In this document: positions 1 to 9,394 of the stretch, piece by piece
Numbering within the stretch: position 1 is the first letter of the stretch
How the letters are laid out: each line of letters begins with the position of its first letter
NCBI GenBank assembly: GCA_041750975.1
Contig: JBGSYN010000092.1
Span: 1-64,000 of the forward strand
Direction of reading: 5' to 3'
DNA length: 64,000 bases
Origin: JBGSYN01 sp041750975
GTDB taxonomy: Bacteria; Pseudomonadota; Alphaproteobacteria; Geminicoccales; Geminicoccaceae
Notes under the pieces: model-generated
What the model saw: the letters and a program-made list of their open reading frames with translations, nothing else
Told to the model about the DNA's origin: nothing
The model's database searches: none
Translations under genes and position numbers: made by a program

Positions 1-1007
1 GCCTGACCGTTGGGCATCGACATGCCCTGGAAGAATGCGCCGAAAGACATCGGCCCGAACAGCGCAAGCGCAGTCCAATTGCCGCCAATCGCGAGCACGA
101 GCGTGACGATCGCGGCGGTCAGGGAGCCGGCACTGCCGACCAGTATCATGCGATCCGAGCCGAAACGAAGGGTGAGCCGCGCCGCCGCGAAATTACCCAT
201 GATGAAGCTGGCGGAAACCAGCATGAAATAGAGTCCATAGGAACTCGGCGAATGCCCGTAGCTCTGAATGATCAGATAGGGAGCACCTGCCAGAAACGCG
301 AAGAATACCGACATCGAAAAGGCGCCTTGGAGGCAATAGGCGACATAGGCACGCGAGCCCAGCAAGGTTCGAAACGAGCCCAGCATGGTCGCCAATCCGC
401 CGCCGCCCGGTCCGATCGAGGGTGCTGTCTCCTCGAGGTCCTTGGCGACGAACATCAGAATGAGGACGCCCAGAATGCCGCCCAAGACGAAGATCGCGCG
501 CCAATCGAAAACGTCGATCAGCACGCCGCCAACGACCGGCGCGAACATCGGGGCGACCACCATGCCCATAGTGACGTAGGCGATCATCTGAGCCGCGCGG
601 TCGCGATCGAACAGGTCCCGGATGATGGCACGCGATAGAACGATCCCGGCGCATCCCCCTGCCGCCTGAACGACGCGGCCCGCGATCAGCCAATGGATCG
701 TCGGTGCCAGAATACAAATAACACTGCCAATCACGTAAATGAGCAGTCCCCCGAGAATCGCCGGGCGACGGCCGAAACGATCGGATACGGGTCCATAGAC
801 CAGGGTCGAGAACGCGATCGCGAAGGCGGAAACGCTGAAGACGAGCTGCGTCGTGCCGGTCGAGATTGCGAAGTGACGCTGAATGAGCGGCAACGCCGGC
901 ATGACGATCTGCATCGCCAGAGGACCGAGTGCCGTAGCAGCGCACAACACGACGACAAGGCGAATGGGGAAGTCTTCTCGCGTTGACGCCAAGGAGGTTG
1001 AAGCCAC
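1..1007 (-). CDS. Bcr/CflA-type MFS drug exporter (C-terminus cut by window edge)
   Basis: About 335 residues can be read from a GTG at 1007 to the left edge without a stop; the C-terminal transmembrane segments are outside the window. The protein has the MFS layout: a first helix ending MQIVMPALPLIQ, the loop 2-3 signature GPVSDRFGRRP, and a GRVVQAAGG helix followed by the SRAIIRDLFDR segment typical of Bcr/CflA proton-driven drug exporters of the inner membrane. An AGGA sits 8-11 bases upstream of the GTG. It diverges from cysH across an AT-rich 200-bp gap. The family call is firm; substrate (bicyclomycin, chloramphenicol or other) is unknown. Confidence 0.8.
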   Translation of the reverse strand, partial: MASTSLASTREDFPIRLVVVLCAATALGPLAMQIVMPALPLIQRHFAISTGTTQLVFSVSAFAIAFSTLVYGPVSDRFGRRPAILGGLLIYVIGSVICILAPTIHWLIAGRVVQAAGGCAGIVLSRAIIRDLFDRDRAAQMIAYVTMGMVVAPMFAPVVGGVLIDVFDWRAIFVLGGILGVLILMFVAKDLEETAPSIGPGGGGLATMLGSFRTLLGSRAYVAYCLQGAFSMSVFFAFLAGAPYLIIQSYGHSPSSYGLYFMLVSASFIMGNFAAARLTLRFGSDRMILVGSAGSLTAAIVTLVLAIGGNWTALALFGPMSFGAFFQGMSMPNGQ

Positions 1008-1205
1008 GACGGGTATCCTGTTCTGGAGACCGGACGGCGCAGGGAGCCGCCAGCCGACACTGCAATGATCGAGTATACGGTCGCCGAGCGCAAACCGTTT
1101 CCACCAACGTCAATAATACACACAAATAATTTGTTTATTTTTCTTATTTACGTTGGATCTTGAGCAATTATGTTCATCTACGCAAGGTGATGTGGAGAAC
1201 CGTCG

Positions 1206-2036
1206 ATGACCGAGCCTTACGCACGAGAAACGGACGAAATCGAAAGACTGCTCAGCGCCGTCGGGGATCTCGACGGCATCGGATTGTTGGATCGACTGCT
1301 CAATGGCCCCCTGGCCAACCGTACGGCCCTGGTGTCGTCCTTCGGCGCAGAGAGCATCGTCCTTCTCGACATGGTCGCCACCGTCGACGCCGAGACCCCG
1401 GTTATTTTCCTGCAGACCGGCAAGCTCTTTCCGGAAACGCTGGATTATCACGATATGGTTGTGGATCGCCTCGGCCTGAAAAATGTCCAGGTAGTCCGAC
1501 CCGACGCCTCGGACCTTTCGCGCCACGATCCGAAGGGCGAACTGTGGCGCGGCGACCTGGATTTATGCTGTCATATCCGAAAAACCGAACCCCTGGATCA
1601 AGCGCTCGAGGGCTATGACGCCTGGATCAACGGCCGCAAGCGATATCAAGGCGGTTTCCGCGCGGCGCTGCCCACCGTTGAACGGGACGTCGCGACAGGC
1701 CGGATCAGGATCAACCCGCTCGCCCATTGGTCACTCGACGATATCCGCCACTACCGACGCCTGCGCCACCTGCCCCTGCATCCCCTCGTATCGCGCGGCT
1801 TCAGCTCGATCGGCTGCGCGCCCTGCACGAGGCCCGCGAGCCATGACGGGTCGCTCAGGACCGGGCGCTGGCCGGGGCTCGACAAGTCGGAATGCGGCAT
1901 TCACCTGCCGCCGAGCCCCGAACTAGGCGTGCCGCGACCGGCCGCTGTTCAGGGGATCAAAAGCGTCGATCCCGTCGTCGATCTCGATTCCAGGGCCCGA
2001 TGCGCATCGGCGGCGTCCTTCAGCGCGAACCGTTGA
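1206..2036 (+). CDS. cysH: Adenylyl-sulfate (APS) reductase, CysH family
   Basis: Reduces APS (or PAPS) to sulfite in assimilatory sulfate reduction in the cytoplasm. The cysteine pairs Cys121-Cys122 and Cys204/Cys207 (CAPC) that bind a 4Fe-4S cluster in APS-type enzymes are present, as is the catalytic Cys230 in SECGIH. The substrate loop SSFGAES (44-50) and the GRKRYQGG segment fit the family. An RBS (GGAGAA) lies just before the ATG. The protein continues about 36 residues past the usual end (near residue 240), and this tail overlaps the 3' end of the opposing quinone reductase gene by 88 bp, so the tail is probably not conserved. No other sulfate assimilation gene is beside it. Confidence 0.88.
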   Translation: MTEPYARETDEIERLLSAVGDLDGIGLLDRLLNGPLANRTALVSSFGAESIVLLDMVATVDAETPVIFLQTGKLFPETLDYHDMVVDRLGLKNVQVVRPDASDLSRHDPKGELWRGDLDLCCHIRKTEPLDQALEGYDAWINGRKRYQGGFRAALPTVERDVATGRIRINPLAHWSLDDIRHYRRLRHLPLHPLVSRGFSSIGCAPCTRPASHDGSLRTGRWPGLDKSECGIHLPPSPELGVPRPAAVQGIKSVDPVVDLDSRARCASAASFSANR

Positions 2037-2923
2037 TTGACGGCGATCTTGACCGCACCCGAGCCTACCACCTGCATCAGCTCTCCGGCGCATTCCAAGA
2101 GATCGCCGCGGGTTGCCGTATAGCTGACCAGGGTCGGTCTAGTCACATAGAGCGAACCCTTCTGGCTCAAAATGCCAAGATTGAAAGCCTCGACCGCACC
2201 GGACGCATTGCCGAAGCTCGCCATCAGCCCGCGCGGCTTGAGGCAATCGAGGGACTGCATGAAGGTAGACTTGCCGACGGAATCATAGACAACCGGAACG
2301 CCATGGCCATTGGTGATTTCACGGACGCGGGCGACGAAATCCTCTTCACGGTAAAGGATCACATGATCGCAGCCGTTTTGACGCGCGAGTTCGGCTTTTT
2401 CCTCCGTGCCAACGGTGCCGATTACGGTGGCCCCCAAATGTTTGGCCCATTGGCAGGCGATCAGGCCGACCCCGCCGGCAGCCGCATGCCAAAGGATCGT
2501 ATCGCCGGGGGCCACACGGTAGGTCTGACGCAACAGGTATTGTGCAGTCATGCCTTTGAGCATCATGGCGGCAGACTGCTCGTCCGTGACATCGTCGGCA
2601 AGCGGCACCAATCGATCTGCGGGGGCGAGGCGTTCGTCGGTATACGCACCGATGGCGCCGGCATAAGCGACGCGTTGCCCGACCTTCAGATCCTCGACAC
2701 CCTCGCCGACGGCTTCGACCACGGCGGCACCTTCCATGCCGGGGATGAAGGGCAATTGGGCGGGCGGATAAAGGCCGGTGCGGAAATAGACGTCGATATA
2801 GTTGAGGCCCAAGGCGGTCTGGCGAATTCGTGCCTGGCCCGGTCCCGGATCGCCGACCTCGCAACTCTCGTAGACGAGAACTTCGGGTCCGCCATGCTGG
2901 TGAACGCGAATGCAGTGAGCCAT
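1949..2923 (-). CDS. NADPH:quinone reductase, zeta-crystallin-like MDR family
   Basis: A 324-residue medium-chain dehydrogenase/reductase without the zinc-ligand set. It has the N-terminal GroES-like fold (GLNYIDVYFRTG, PFIPGMEGAAVV) and the Rossmann nucleotide motif AAAGGVG at 147-153, followed by QWAKHLGATVIGTV. This matches the Qor family, which transfers electrons from NADPH to quinones in the cytoplasm. The start MAHCIRVHQHGGPEVL is typical. Its 3' end overlaps the cysH tail on the other strand. It stands alone, so its physiological substrate cannot be inferred from neighbours. Confidence 0.88.
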   Translation of the reverse strand: MAHCIRVHQHGGPEVLVYESCEVGDPGPGQARIRQTALGLNYIDVYFRTGLYPPAQLPFIPGMEGAAVVEAVGEGVEDLKVGQRVAYAGAIGAYTDERLAPADRLVPLADDVTDEQSAAMMLKGMTAQYLLRQTYRVAPGDTILWHAAAGGVGLIACQWAKHLGATVIGTVGTEEKAELARQNGCDHVILYREEDFVARVREITNGHGVPVVYDSVGKSTFMQSLDCLKPRGLMASFGNASGAVEAFNLGILSQKGSLYVTRPTLVSYTATRGDLLECAGELMQVVGSGAVKIAVNQRFALKDAADAHRALESRSTTGSTLLIP

Positions 2924-2936
2924 CGGACGTTTCTCC

Positions 2937-2957
2937 CTAAAAATTCAGAAAATCAGG
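2937..2957. repeat. Direct repeat copy 1, CTAAAAATTC-N6-TCAGG
   Basis: The same gapped word occurs in the same orientation at 38696-38716, with identical 6-base spacing. The two copies lie next to the two inferred breakpoints of the origin-region rearrangement. The match may be chance: the core is AT-rich and only 10 bp long. Confidence 0.4.
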
Positions 2958-3206
2958 CACGCCACGATACATGGTGTGCCGCTTCGCTCAATGCTTGCCG
3001 CAATGTCGCGATATCGCTGACTGGAGCCGCCAGGAACCGATTGCCTGCGCGGTCCGTTCGCCATTGCCAGTAACTTTCGAATAGACTCGGGACCTGCCTC
3101 GAGCACGCTCCCCGATTTCGGCTGCATCGTTCGACAAGCACACATCGTCTCGGATTGTTGTGGCATATAGGGGCTCCAGGATGAACCATCAGGATGGTCA
3201 AGGGCT

Positions 3207-3503
3207 ATGAAGTTTCACCTCGATGTCGATTGCACGCCCGAAGAGGCTCGCGCTTTTCTCGGCCTGCCGGATGTAAGCGCGATGCAGGAGCGCCTCCTGC
3301 AGAATCTGGAACAACGCCTGGTCGAGGCTTTGGACGATACCGATCCCAAGACCTTGATCGACAAATGGATGCCCATGGGCATGAAAATCGTCGAGCAATG
3401 GCCGACGGTCTGGGCGCAGATGGCAGCCGCCGCCGCCGGCATGTCGCGCAAACCGGACAATTCACCGACCGGCGGTTCCTCAGGCAACAAAGACAAAGAA
3501 TGA
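3207..3503 (+). CDS. DUF6489 family protein
   Basis: A 98-residue cytoplasmic protein starting MKFHLDVDCTPEEARAFLGLPDV, the hallmark of a small family of unknown function in Alphaproteobacteria, usually encoded immediately before mnmE. The N-terminal two thirds (to about residue 75) are compact and amphipathic; the last 20 residues are a polar, low-complexity tail ending in GSSGNKDKE. The stop is 4 bases before the mnmE ATG, so the two are almost certainly cotranscribed. No biochemical role is known to me. The 283 bp between it and the quinone reductase hold no convincing gene, only short reverse-strand frames. Confidence 0.82.
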   Translation: MKFHLDVDCTPEEARAFLGLPDVSAMQERLLQNLEQRLVEALDDTDPKTLIDKWMPMGMKIVEQWPTVWAQMAAAAAGMSRKPDNSPTGGSSGNKDKE

Positions 3504-3507
3504 GCGG

Positions 3508-4857
3508 ATGGCCCGCGGTATCGGTGCGTTCGATGGGGATACGATCGTGGCTCCTGCCACGGCCGCCGGCCGGTCCGCGATTGGAATCCTCAGAATTTCG
3601 GGGCCGGCCGCGCGCTCCATTGCCGAGACGCTGACGGGCAGAAGCTGCCCGAAGCCCGGGCTCGCGGTGCATCGTCGAGTTCTGGAGCCCCAAGGCGGCG
3701 AAGCGATCGACGACGGGATCCTGCTTTTTTTCGAAGGGCCGCACAGCTCGACAGGCGAGGACGTGCTGGAGATTCACCACCATGGCGGCCGGGTCGTGGC
3801 GGCCACTTTGTTCGACACAGTCTTAGACCTGCCAGGCGTTCGTCCGGCGGAGCCCGGAGAATTCACCAAGCGAGCCTTCCTGAACGGCAAACTCGATCTC
3901 ACCGCCGCGGAAGGTCTCGCCGACCTGATCGACGCAACGACGACGGCCCAGGCCCGACAGGCAAGGCGGCAGCTCGACGGGGACCTCGGCACCCTCTACG
4001 GCGCGTGGCGGAGCACGCTATTGCGTGCTCTCGCTCATCTCGAAGCCGAGATCGATTTCAGTCCGGAGGAGGAGGTTCCGGACGACCTCTTCGCCGCGTT
4101 TCGCGAAAACCTGTACGAAATCGCTGTGGCCATGCGGTCGCATCTCGAGGATGACGGGCGCGGCGAAAGGCTGCGTTCGGGCGTCGTGGTCGCCATCATC
4201 GGGACGCCGAACGTCGGCAAGTCGTCCTTGATGAACCATCTCGCCCGGCGCGACGTCTCGATCGTTACCCCCATTGCCGGCACGACACGCGATATCATCG
4301 AGGTGGCGCTCGATCTGGACGGCCTGCCGGTCACCCTCCTGGACACGGCCGGCTTGCGCGACAGTCAGGACCCGATCGAGCGGGAAGGCGTCAGCCGCGC
4401 CCGGACCCGGGCCGCCAGTGCCGATCTGATCATCGACCTCAAAGACGCGAGCGCGCCGGACCCGACGGACGGCACCGGAAGGCCATGGTCCAATGCATGT
4501 CTCGTCGTCCTCAACAAGATCGATCTGGCCCCCGACGCCGTGCCATCCGGCGCCCTCGGGATATCGTGCCTTAGCGGCGCAGGCATGGCAGCGTTGCTCA
4601 CTCGGCTTGGGGAGGAAGTGCGTCAATTGCTGCCCGAGGGTGACGCGCCGCTGATTACCCGCGCGCGGCATCGCCAGGCCGTGCAGGCCGCACACAACGC
4701 CCTGAATTCGGCGCTGCAGCGCCGGCAACCCGCAACGCTGGATCTTGCGGCCGAGGATTTGAGGGTTGCAGCACGGGCGATCGGCCAACTCACCGGCCAT
4801 ATCGGGGTCGAGGAAATCCTCGGCGAGATTTTCTCCACCTTTTGCATCGGCAAATAG
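3508..4857 (+). CDS. mnmE: tRNA modification GTPase MnmE
   Basis: Works with MnmG to install the carboxymethylaminomethyl group on wobble uridine 34 of certain tRNAs. The 449 residues show the N-terminal tetrahydrofolate-binding domain (about 1-120), the helical domain with inserted G domain, and all GTPase motifs: GTPNVGKSS at 232-240, TTRD at 259-262, DTAG at 279-282, NKID at 336-339. It ends with the invariant CIGK motif that carries the catalytic cysteine. It follows the DUF6489 gene by 4 bp. A perfect parS site begins 29 bp after the stop. Normally mnmG follows directly; here an antiporter gene on the other strand separates them. Confidence 0.97.
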   Translation: MARGIGAFDGDTIVAPATAAGRSAIGILRISGPAARSIAETLTGRSCPKPGLAVHRRVLEPQGGEAIDDGILLFFEGPHSSTGEDVLEIHHHGGRVVAATLFDTVLDLPGVRPAEPGEFTKRAFLNGKLDLTAAEGLADLIDATTTAQARQARRQLDGDLGTLYGAWRSTLLRALAHLEAEIDFSPEEEVPDDLFAAFRENLYEIAVAMRSHLEDDGRGERLRSGVVVAIIGTPNVGKSSLMNHLARRDVSIVTPIAGTTRDIIEVALDLDGLPVTLLDTAGLRDSQDPIEREGVSRARTRAASADLIIDLKDASAPDPTDGTGRPWSNACLVVLNKIDLAPDAVPSGALGISCLSGAGMAALLTRLGEEVRQLLPEGDAPLITRARHRQAVQAAHNALNSALQRRQPATLDLAAEDLRVAARAIGQLTGHIGVEEILGEIFSTFCIGK

Positions 4858-4885
4858 TCGGATTAGATGCGGCCCGTCAGTCGAT

Positions 4886-4901
4886 TGTTTCACGTGAAAC
4901 A
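4886..4901. other. parS: parS centromere site 1, perfect 16-bp palindrome
   Basis: TGTTTCACGTGAAACA is identical to the bacterial ParB recognition consensus. It lies between the mnmE stop and the antiporter stop codon, and parA/parB are about 5 kb away. ParB is expected to nucleate here and to spread on flanking DNA for chromosome segregation. Confidence 0.95.
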
Positions 4902-4902
4902 C

Positions 4903-7392
4903 TCACAGGTGCGCCGATCGCCGTTCCGCAGCAATGGCCCGCACCTGGCTGCTCAATTCCGGGTGGCGATAGAGGAAACGCTGAAACGCATCTCTTTTGA
5001 GCACCAGAAGCTTGCAGAAACCCATGGCGACGACGTCCGCAGAGCGCGGCCGTCCATCGACCAATGCCATTTCGCCGAAGAATTCGCCGGTGCCGAGCGT
5101 GACCTTGCCGGTCGGCATGCGGACTTCGACTGCGCCGGACGCGATGAAGTACATAGCGTCCCCGCTATCGCCCCGACGCAGGATTTTCTGATCGGGCAGC
5201 GCCAGGCGTGGCCGCAACAGGCGAGTGAGGTTGCGCAGTTTTTGATCTTCGAGCGAACTGAAAATCGGCAAACGGGACACCAGGGTCTGGACATCGAGCC
5301 CCAGATCGAGCGACGGCACGCGTCCGAAGCTGCGTCTTTTGGCTATGACTTCGCGACCGAGATGCCTAACGATCTGGCTCGAAATCAGGCCCTCGCGCTC
5401 GAGGCGCTGATAGGCATTGCCCTCGAGCCTGAGTGCGATCCGGCTCAGATAGCGCCCGCCCAGCTCCTGCCAGAAGATCGGGTATTGCAGGCGAATCGCA
5501 TTCAGATGCCGATCGATATCCTGCTGCCTCGCTTCGATGAACTTGGTCGTCGATTCGGCGACCCGCGGCCCGAAGATGGGTTCGATATCGCTCGAAACGA
5601 ATTCCTCGAGCATGACCAACGCCCTTCGCCTGACCAGCAGCATCTCGGACCGCACGGCAAGCAGACCGGAAAGCGGGCCATGGACGTTGAAGCGTTGATG
5701 GATGAAGACAGCCAGCCGCATCCAACGCGCATAGTCATGCTGCCGCCGCGCTTCGGACCGGTAGCCCTGCAGGCCACGAATGCGCAAAGCATCCAGCAGG
5801 CGGCTGCCGTCATTGATCAGGCGCATGCCGGTGCCGCGCGAGATCATGCGACGGGCGCGCTCCTCGACATAGAGCTCGAGTTCCTTCGAGGTCAGCGTCG
5901 CCAGCGCCGACTGCAGCTGGTCGCGCAGCATGGTCTCGCCGACTTCGGACGGCCGCACGATCGCCTCGAGTCGCTTCGCATAGAGATCCTTGATCTCGCG
6001 GGCGGTCCCGATGTCGAGGCCGTATTTCGCGGCGGCGTCCTGAACGGCATCGACGATCTCGCGGTGCGAGAGTTCGAGCGCGCTGTCCTTGATGTAGGTT
6101 TCGAGACCGGTCAGTTCATCGAGCCGGAGCCATCGCATCAATGGCCGAAGCGTCGTCGCCTGGACGAGCAGCGTGAAGAGCACGAAACTGGTCGCAAGAA
6201 TGCCGACAAATTGCTGGACGTCGGCCGAAACCAGACTGCTTTCGCTGACAGAAAGAGCCAGGACCAGGGTCAACGCACCTCTGAGCCCGCCCCAAAGCAT
6301 GACGACGCGATGCCGCCAATCGACATGTTCGCTCAGCCGAAGACGGCTTAGCGCGGGCAGCAGGCCATAGAGCACGGCAGCCCGGGCAACGAGGGCGGAG
6401 ACGATCAGGAGGAGCAGCAGCGCGACATCGAGCCAGGTCGCATGGCGCAGGGTATCGGGGACCAACAGCGACGCCAGCACGAAAATCAGCGAGCTCGCCC
6501 AGAATGCCAATTGCCGCCACACGGCGATGAGGGCGTCCCGCTGACCCGGCGACAGTTCGGCCCGTGCCTTGGCGCCAAACGCCAGCCCCGCCATGACGAC
6601 AGCGACAACGCCCGAGACCTGCAGATAATGTTCGGCAACGCCATAGACGAGATAGGCGAGGGCGAGGCTCAAGGTGATCTCGGCCGGTCCGCCGACATCG
6701 AGGCGCGACAACATCCAGCCGCCTGCCCGTCCGCATAGAACGCCGAAGGCGGCACCACCGATAAAGTCGACCGCAAACACGGACATGATCGTCAGGGGAT
6801 CGAGCGCGTCACCCATGCGCAATGCCGAAAGAAAGCCGCCGAACAAGGCGATCGCCGCCGCGTCGTTCAGCAGGCTCTCGCCTTCGACCATGGAAAGCAG
6901 GCGCTTGGGTGCGCCGACTTCCCGAAATATCGCCACCACGGCCACGGGATCGGTCGTGGCGATGATGGACGCCAACAACAAGCAGGCGAGCAGCGAAAAG
7001 CCGCTGCCGAGGTTAAGCGTGACGCCAACCACGATGGTCGTCACGACCACGGCGACCACCGCGAGACCCAGGATCGCCGCCAGATCGTCCATCAATGCGC
7101 GATCGTCGAGCGTCAGCGCCGTCTCGAACAGCAACACCGGCAAAAACAGCCAGAGATAGCCTTGCGCCGAGATTTCAAGCTCGCCGAGCCCGCCAAGGAA
7201 GTCCACGAGCGGCTGATCATAGAAACTGAGGGATAGCGGCTCGGCCAGACCGACGACAGCGCCGAGCCCACAGCCGAGCACGGCCAGGAGGACCGAATAG
7301 GGAAGGTTGAAGACGCGGGCGAGGGGCGGTAGAAAGGCGATGATCGCCAGCAGTGCTGCAATAGTCATCACGACGAGTGCGACACCGTCCAT
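4903..7392 (-). CDS. Na+/H+ antiporter (NhaP/CPA1 type) with C-terminal cyclic-nucleotide-binding domain
   Basis: An 829-residue inner-membrane protein. Residues 1 to about 415 form the multi-helix exchanger domain with the ion-site motifs TTDPVAV (146-152) and EGESLLNDA (170-178). A charged cytoplasmic region of about 290 residues follows, then a cNMP-binding domain at about 708-829 with the phosphate-binding cassette FGEMALVDGRPRSADV, including the expected Glu and Arg. This is the architecture of NHE-type exchangers gated by cyclic nucleotides, as in sperm NHE and some bacterial homologues. Sodium/proton exchange controlled by cAMP or cGMP is inferred. It lies on the strand opposite to mnmE and mnmG and splits that normally contiguous pair. 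Confidence 0.9.
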   Translation of the reverse strand: MDGVALVVMTIAALLAIIAFLPPLARVFNLPYSVLLAVLGCGLGAVVGLAEPLSLSFYDQPLVDFLGGLGELEISAQGYLWLFLPVLLFETALTLDDRALMDDLAAILGLAVVAVVVTTIVVGVTLNLGSGFSLLACLLLASIIATTDPVAVVAIFREVGAPKRLLSMVEGESLLNDAAAIALFGGFLSALRMGDALDPLTIMSVFAVDFIGGAAFGVLCGRAGGWMLSRLDVGGPAEITLSLALAYLVYGVAEHYLQVSGVVAVVMAGLAFGAKARAELSPGQRDALIAVWRQLAFWASSLIFVLASLLVPDTLRHATWLDVALLLLLIVSALVARAAVLYGLLPALSRLRLSEHVDWRHRVVMLWGGLRGALTLVLALSVSESSLVSADVQQFVGILATSFVLFTLLVQATTLRPLMRWLRLDELTGLETYIKDSALELSHREIVDAVQDAAAKYGLDIGTAREIKDLYAKRLEAIVRPSEVGETMLRDQLQSALATLTSKELELYVEERARRMISRGTGMRLINDGSRLLDALRIRGLQGYRSEARRQHDYARWMRLAVFIHQRFNVHGPLSGLLAVRSEMLLVRRRALVMLEEFVSSDIEPIFGPRVAESTTKFIEARQQDIDRHLNAIRLQYPIFWQELGGRYLSRIALRLEGNAYQRLEREGLISSQIVRHLGREVIAKRRSFGRVPSLDLGLDVQTLVSRLPIFSSLEDQKLRNLTRLLRPRLALPDQKILRRGDSGDAMYFIASGAVEVRMPTGKVTLGTGEFFGEMALVDGRPRSADVVAMGFCKLLVLKRDAFQRFLYRHPELSSQVRAIAAERRSAHL

Positions 7393-7528
7393 TCGAGCTC
7401 GTACCTTTCTTACAGCGCGGGAATGATTGTTGGGTGGTTACCGCCCTTGCGCTCGTGGCTATCTGCACGCAACTGCATATCGAGCAAAAATCTAAGGCCG
7501 TAGTTTGGCGGAAGACGACACTGGAACG

Positions 7529-9394
7529 ATGAGCGCTATTCCTCAGCGGGTTTGGGACGTGATCGTGGTCGGCGGCGGCCATGCCGGTGCCGAGGCAGCC
7601 GCCGCAAGCGCCCGTATGGGGGCTGCGACCCTGCTTGTCACCCATCGATTGGACCGCATCGGGGCGATGTCCTGCAATCCGGCGATCGGCGGTCTCGGCC
7701 GCGGCCATCTGGTCCGGGAAATCGATGCGCTCGATGGGATCATGGCGCGCGCCATCGATGCCAGCGGCATTCAGTTTCGCATCCTCAACAGGCGTAAGGG
7801 TCCGGCCGTTCAGGGACCGAGGGCGCAGGCGGACCGCACGCTCTATGCGCGCGCCGTGCGCCGTCTGCTCGAAGAGACGGACAATCTCGCGATGGTGGCC
7901 GATGAGGTCACCGCACTTCGTTACAGGGAGGGCCGGGTCGACGCTGTCGCCACCGGCAAGAACGGCGACCTCAGGACCGGAGCCGTCGTCCTCACGACCG
8001 GCACCTTTCTCAATGGCGAAATCCATCTGGGCAACGAACGCTGGCCTGCCGGGCGCATGGGCGATCGACCCACCTCGGAACTTGCCCACGACCTCACCGC
8101 CGCGGGCATCATGCTCAAACGCCTCAAAACCGGCACGCCGCCGCGGCTCGACGGCCGGACCATCGACTACTCCGCCCTCGAACGTCAGCCGGGCGATTGC
8201 CCGCCCCCGCCATTCTCCTACCTTACCGAACGGATCACCACGCCCCAGATCGATTGCCATATCACCTACACGACCGCCCGGAGCCACGACCTTATCCGCC
8301 GGAATCTCGAGGCTGCCGCCAGTTATTCGGGCCAGATCAAGGCGACGGGGGTGCGCTACTGTCCTTCGATCGAGGACAAAATCGTCCGTTTTGCCGATCG
8401 GAGCCGGCACCAGATATTTCTCGAGCCGGAGGGATTGGACGATGACACGGTCTATCCGAACGGCATCTCGACCTCATTGCCGGCCGAGGTACAAGGGCTG
8501 CTTGTGGCCTCGATACCCGGTTTGGAGCGGGCGAAGATCCAGCAGCCGGGTTATGCCATCGAGTATGATTATGTCGATCCGCGCCGGCTGGCCCCGACGC
8601 TGCAATTGATGGAACGCCCGGGTTTGTTCCTCGCGGGCCAGATCAACGGCACGACCGGCTATGAGGAGGCTGCGGCTCAGGGAATCGTCGCCGGGATCAA
8701 CGCCGCGCTGACAGCTGGCTCGAGTCAGCGCGAATTCCTGATCGATCGCGCCCAAGGCTATATCGGCGTCATGGTCGACGATCTGACCACCCAGGGGGTC
8801 AGCGAGCCCTATCGCATGTTCACGTCCCGCGCCGAATACCGCCTTCGCCTGCGCGCCGACAATGCGGATCGACGATTGACGCCCCATGGAGCCGCGTTCG
8901 GCTGTATCCGCTCGGCCCGGATCTCGAAGCTCCGAAGCAAGGAGGGCTCGATCGCCGCCTTGAAGGCTCTGCTCTCCGAACGAAGCTGGACGCCGAACGA
9001 GCTGCGATCGCACGGGTTCGAGCTGAAGCAGGATGGTGTGCGGCGGTCGGCGCTCGAGTTGCTGGCCTGGCCCACTATCGATTTCGCCGCCTTGCGGGCC
9101 GCAGGCTTGGTGTCCGGGACGTTTCCGCGCGATGTCATCGAGCAGGTCGAGATCGAGGCGTCTTATGCGACCTATCTCGACCGCCAGGAAGCGGACATCC
9201 GCGCCTTTCGCCGCGAGGAAGCGCTGGCGCTGCCGCAAGACCTCGATTTCGACACCATCCCCGGGTTGAGCAATGAACTCCGTCATGTCTTGAGCTCACA
9301 TCGGCCCGCCACGATCGGTGCCGCGTCACGGATTGCGGGCATGACACCCGCGGCCCTCACCCTCCTGTATCGCCATGTCCGACGGGCCGCCTGA
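7529..9394 (+). CDS. mnmG: tRNA uridine-5-carboxymethylaminomethyl synthesis enzyme MnmG (GidA)
   Basis: FAD-dependent partner of MnmE in wobble uridine modification. The ATG at 7529 gives 621 residues starting MSAIPQRVWDVIVVGGGHAG, the usual length; a TTG at 7505 in frame would add 8 residues but is less likely. The FAD GxGxxG motif (VGGGHAGAEAA), the family signature SCNPAIGGLGRGHLVREIDALDG, and the GQINGTTGYEEAAAQGI motif are present. The 3' end overlaps rsmG by 20 bp, so the two are translationally linked. The order mnmG-rsmG-parA-parB is the classical origin-proximal arrangement. Confidence 0.97.
   Translation: MSAIPQRVWDVIVVGGGHAGAEAAAASARMGAATLLVTHRLDRIGAMSCNPAIGGLGRGHLVREIDALDGIMARAIDASGIQFRILNRRKGPAVQGPRAQADRTLYARAVRRLLEETDNLAMVADEVTALRYREGRVDAVATGKNGDLRTGAVVLTTGTFLNGEIHLGNERWPAGRMGDRPTSELAHDLTAAGIMLKRLKTGTPPRLDGRTIDYSALERQPGDCPPPPFSYLTERITTPQIDCHITYTTARSHDLIRRNLEAAASYSGQIKATGVRYCPSIEDKIVRFADRSRHQIFLEPEGLDDDTVYPNGISTSLPAEVQGLLVASIPGLERAKIQQPGYAIEYDYVDPRRLAPTLQLMERPGLFLAGQINGTTGYEEAAAQGIVAGINAALTAGSSQREFLIDRAQGYIGVMVDDLTTQGVSEPYRMFTSRAEYRLRLRADNADRRLTPHGAAFGCIRSARISKLRSKEGSIAALKALLSERSWTPNELRSHGFELKQDGVRRSALELLAWPTIDFAALRAAGLVSGTFPRDVIEQVEIEASYATYLDRQEADIRAFRREEALALPQDLDFDTIPGLSNELRHVLSSHRPATIGAASRIAGMTPAALTLLYRHVRRAA

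Noticed and set aside
2945..3201. Two overlapping reverse-strand frames of 73-82 codons before the DUF6489 gene
   Set aside because: Cysteine- and arginine-rich sequence with no family resemblance and no RBS; treated as non-coding, possibly rearrangement debris.
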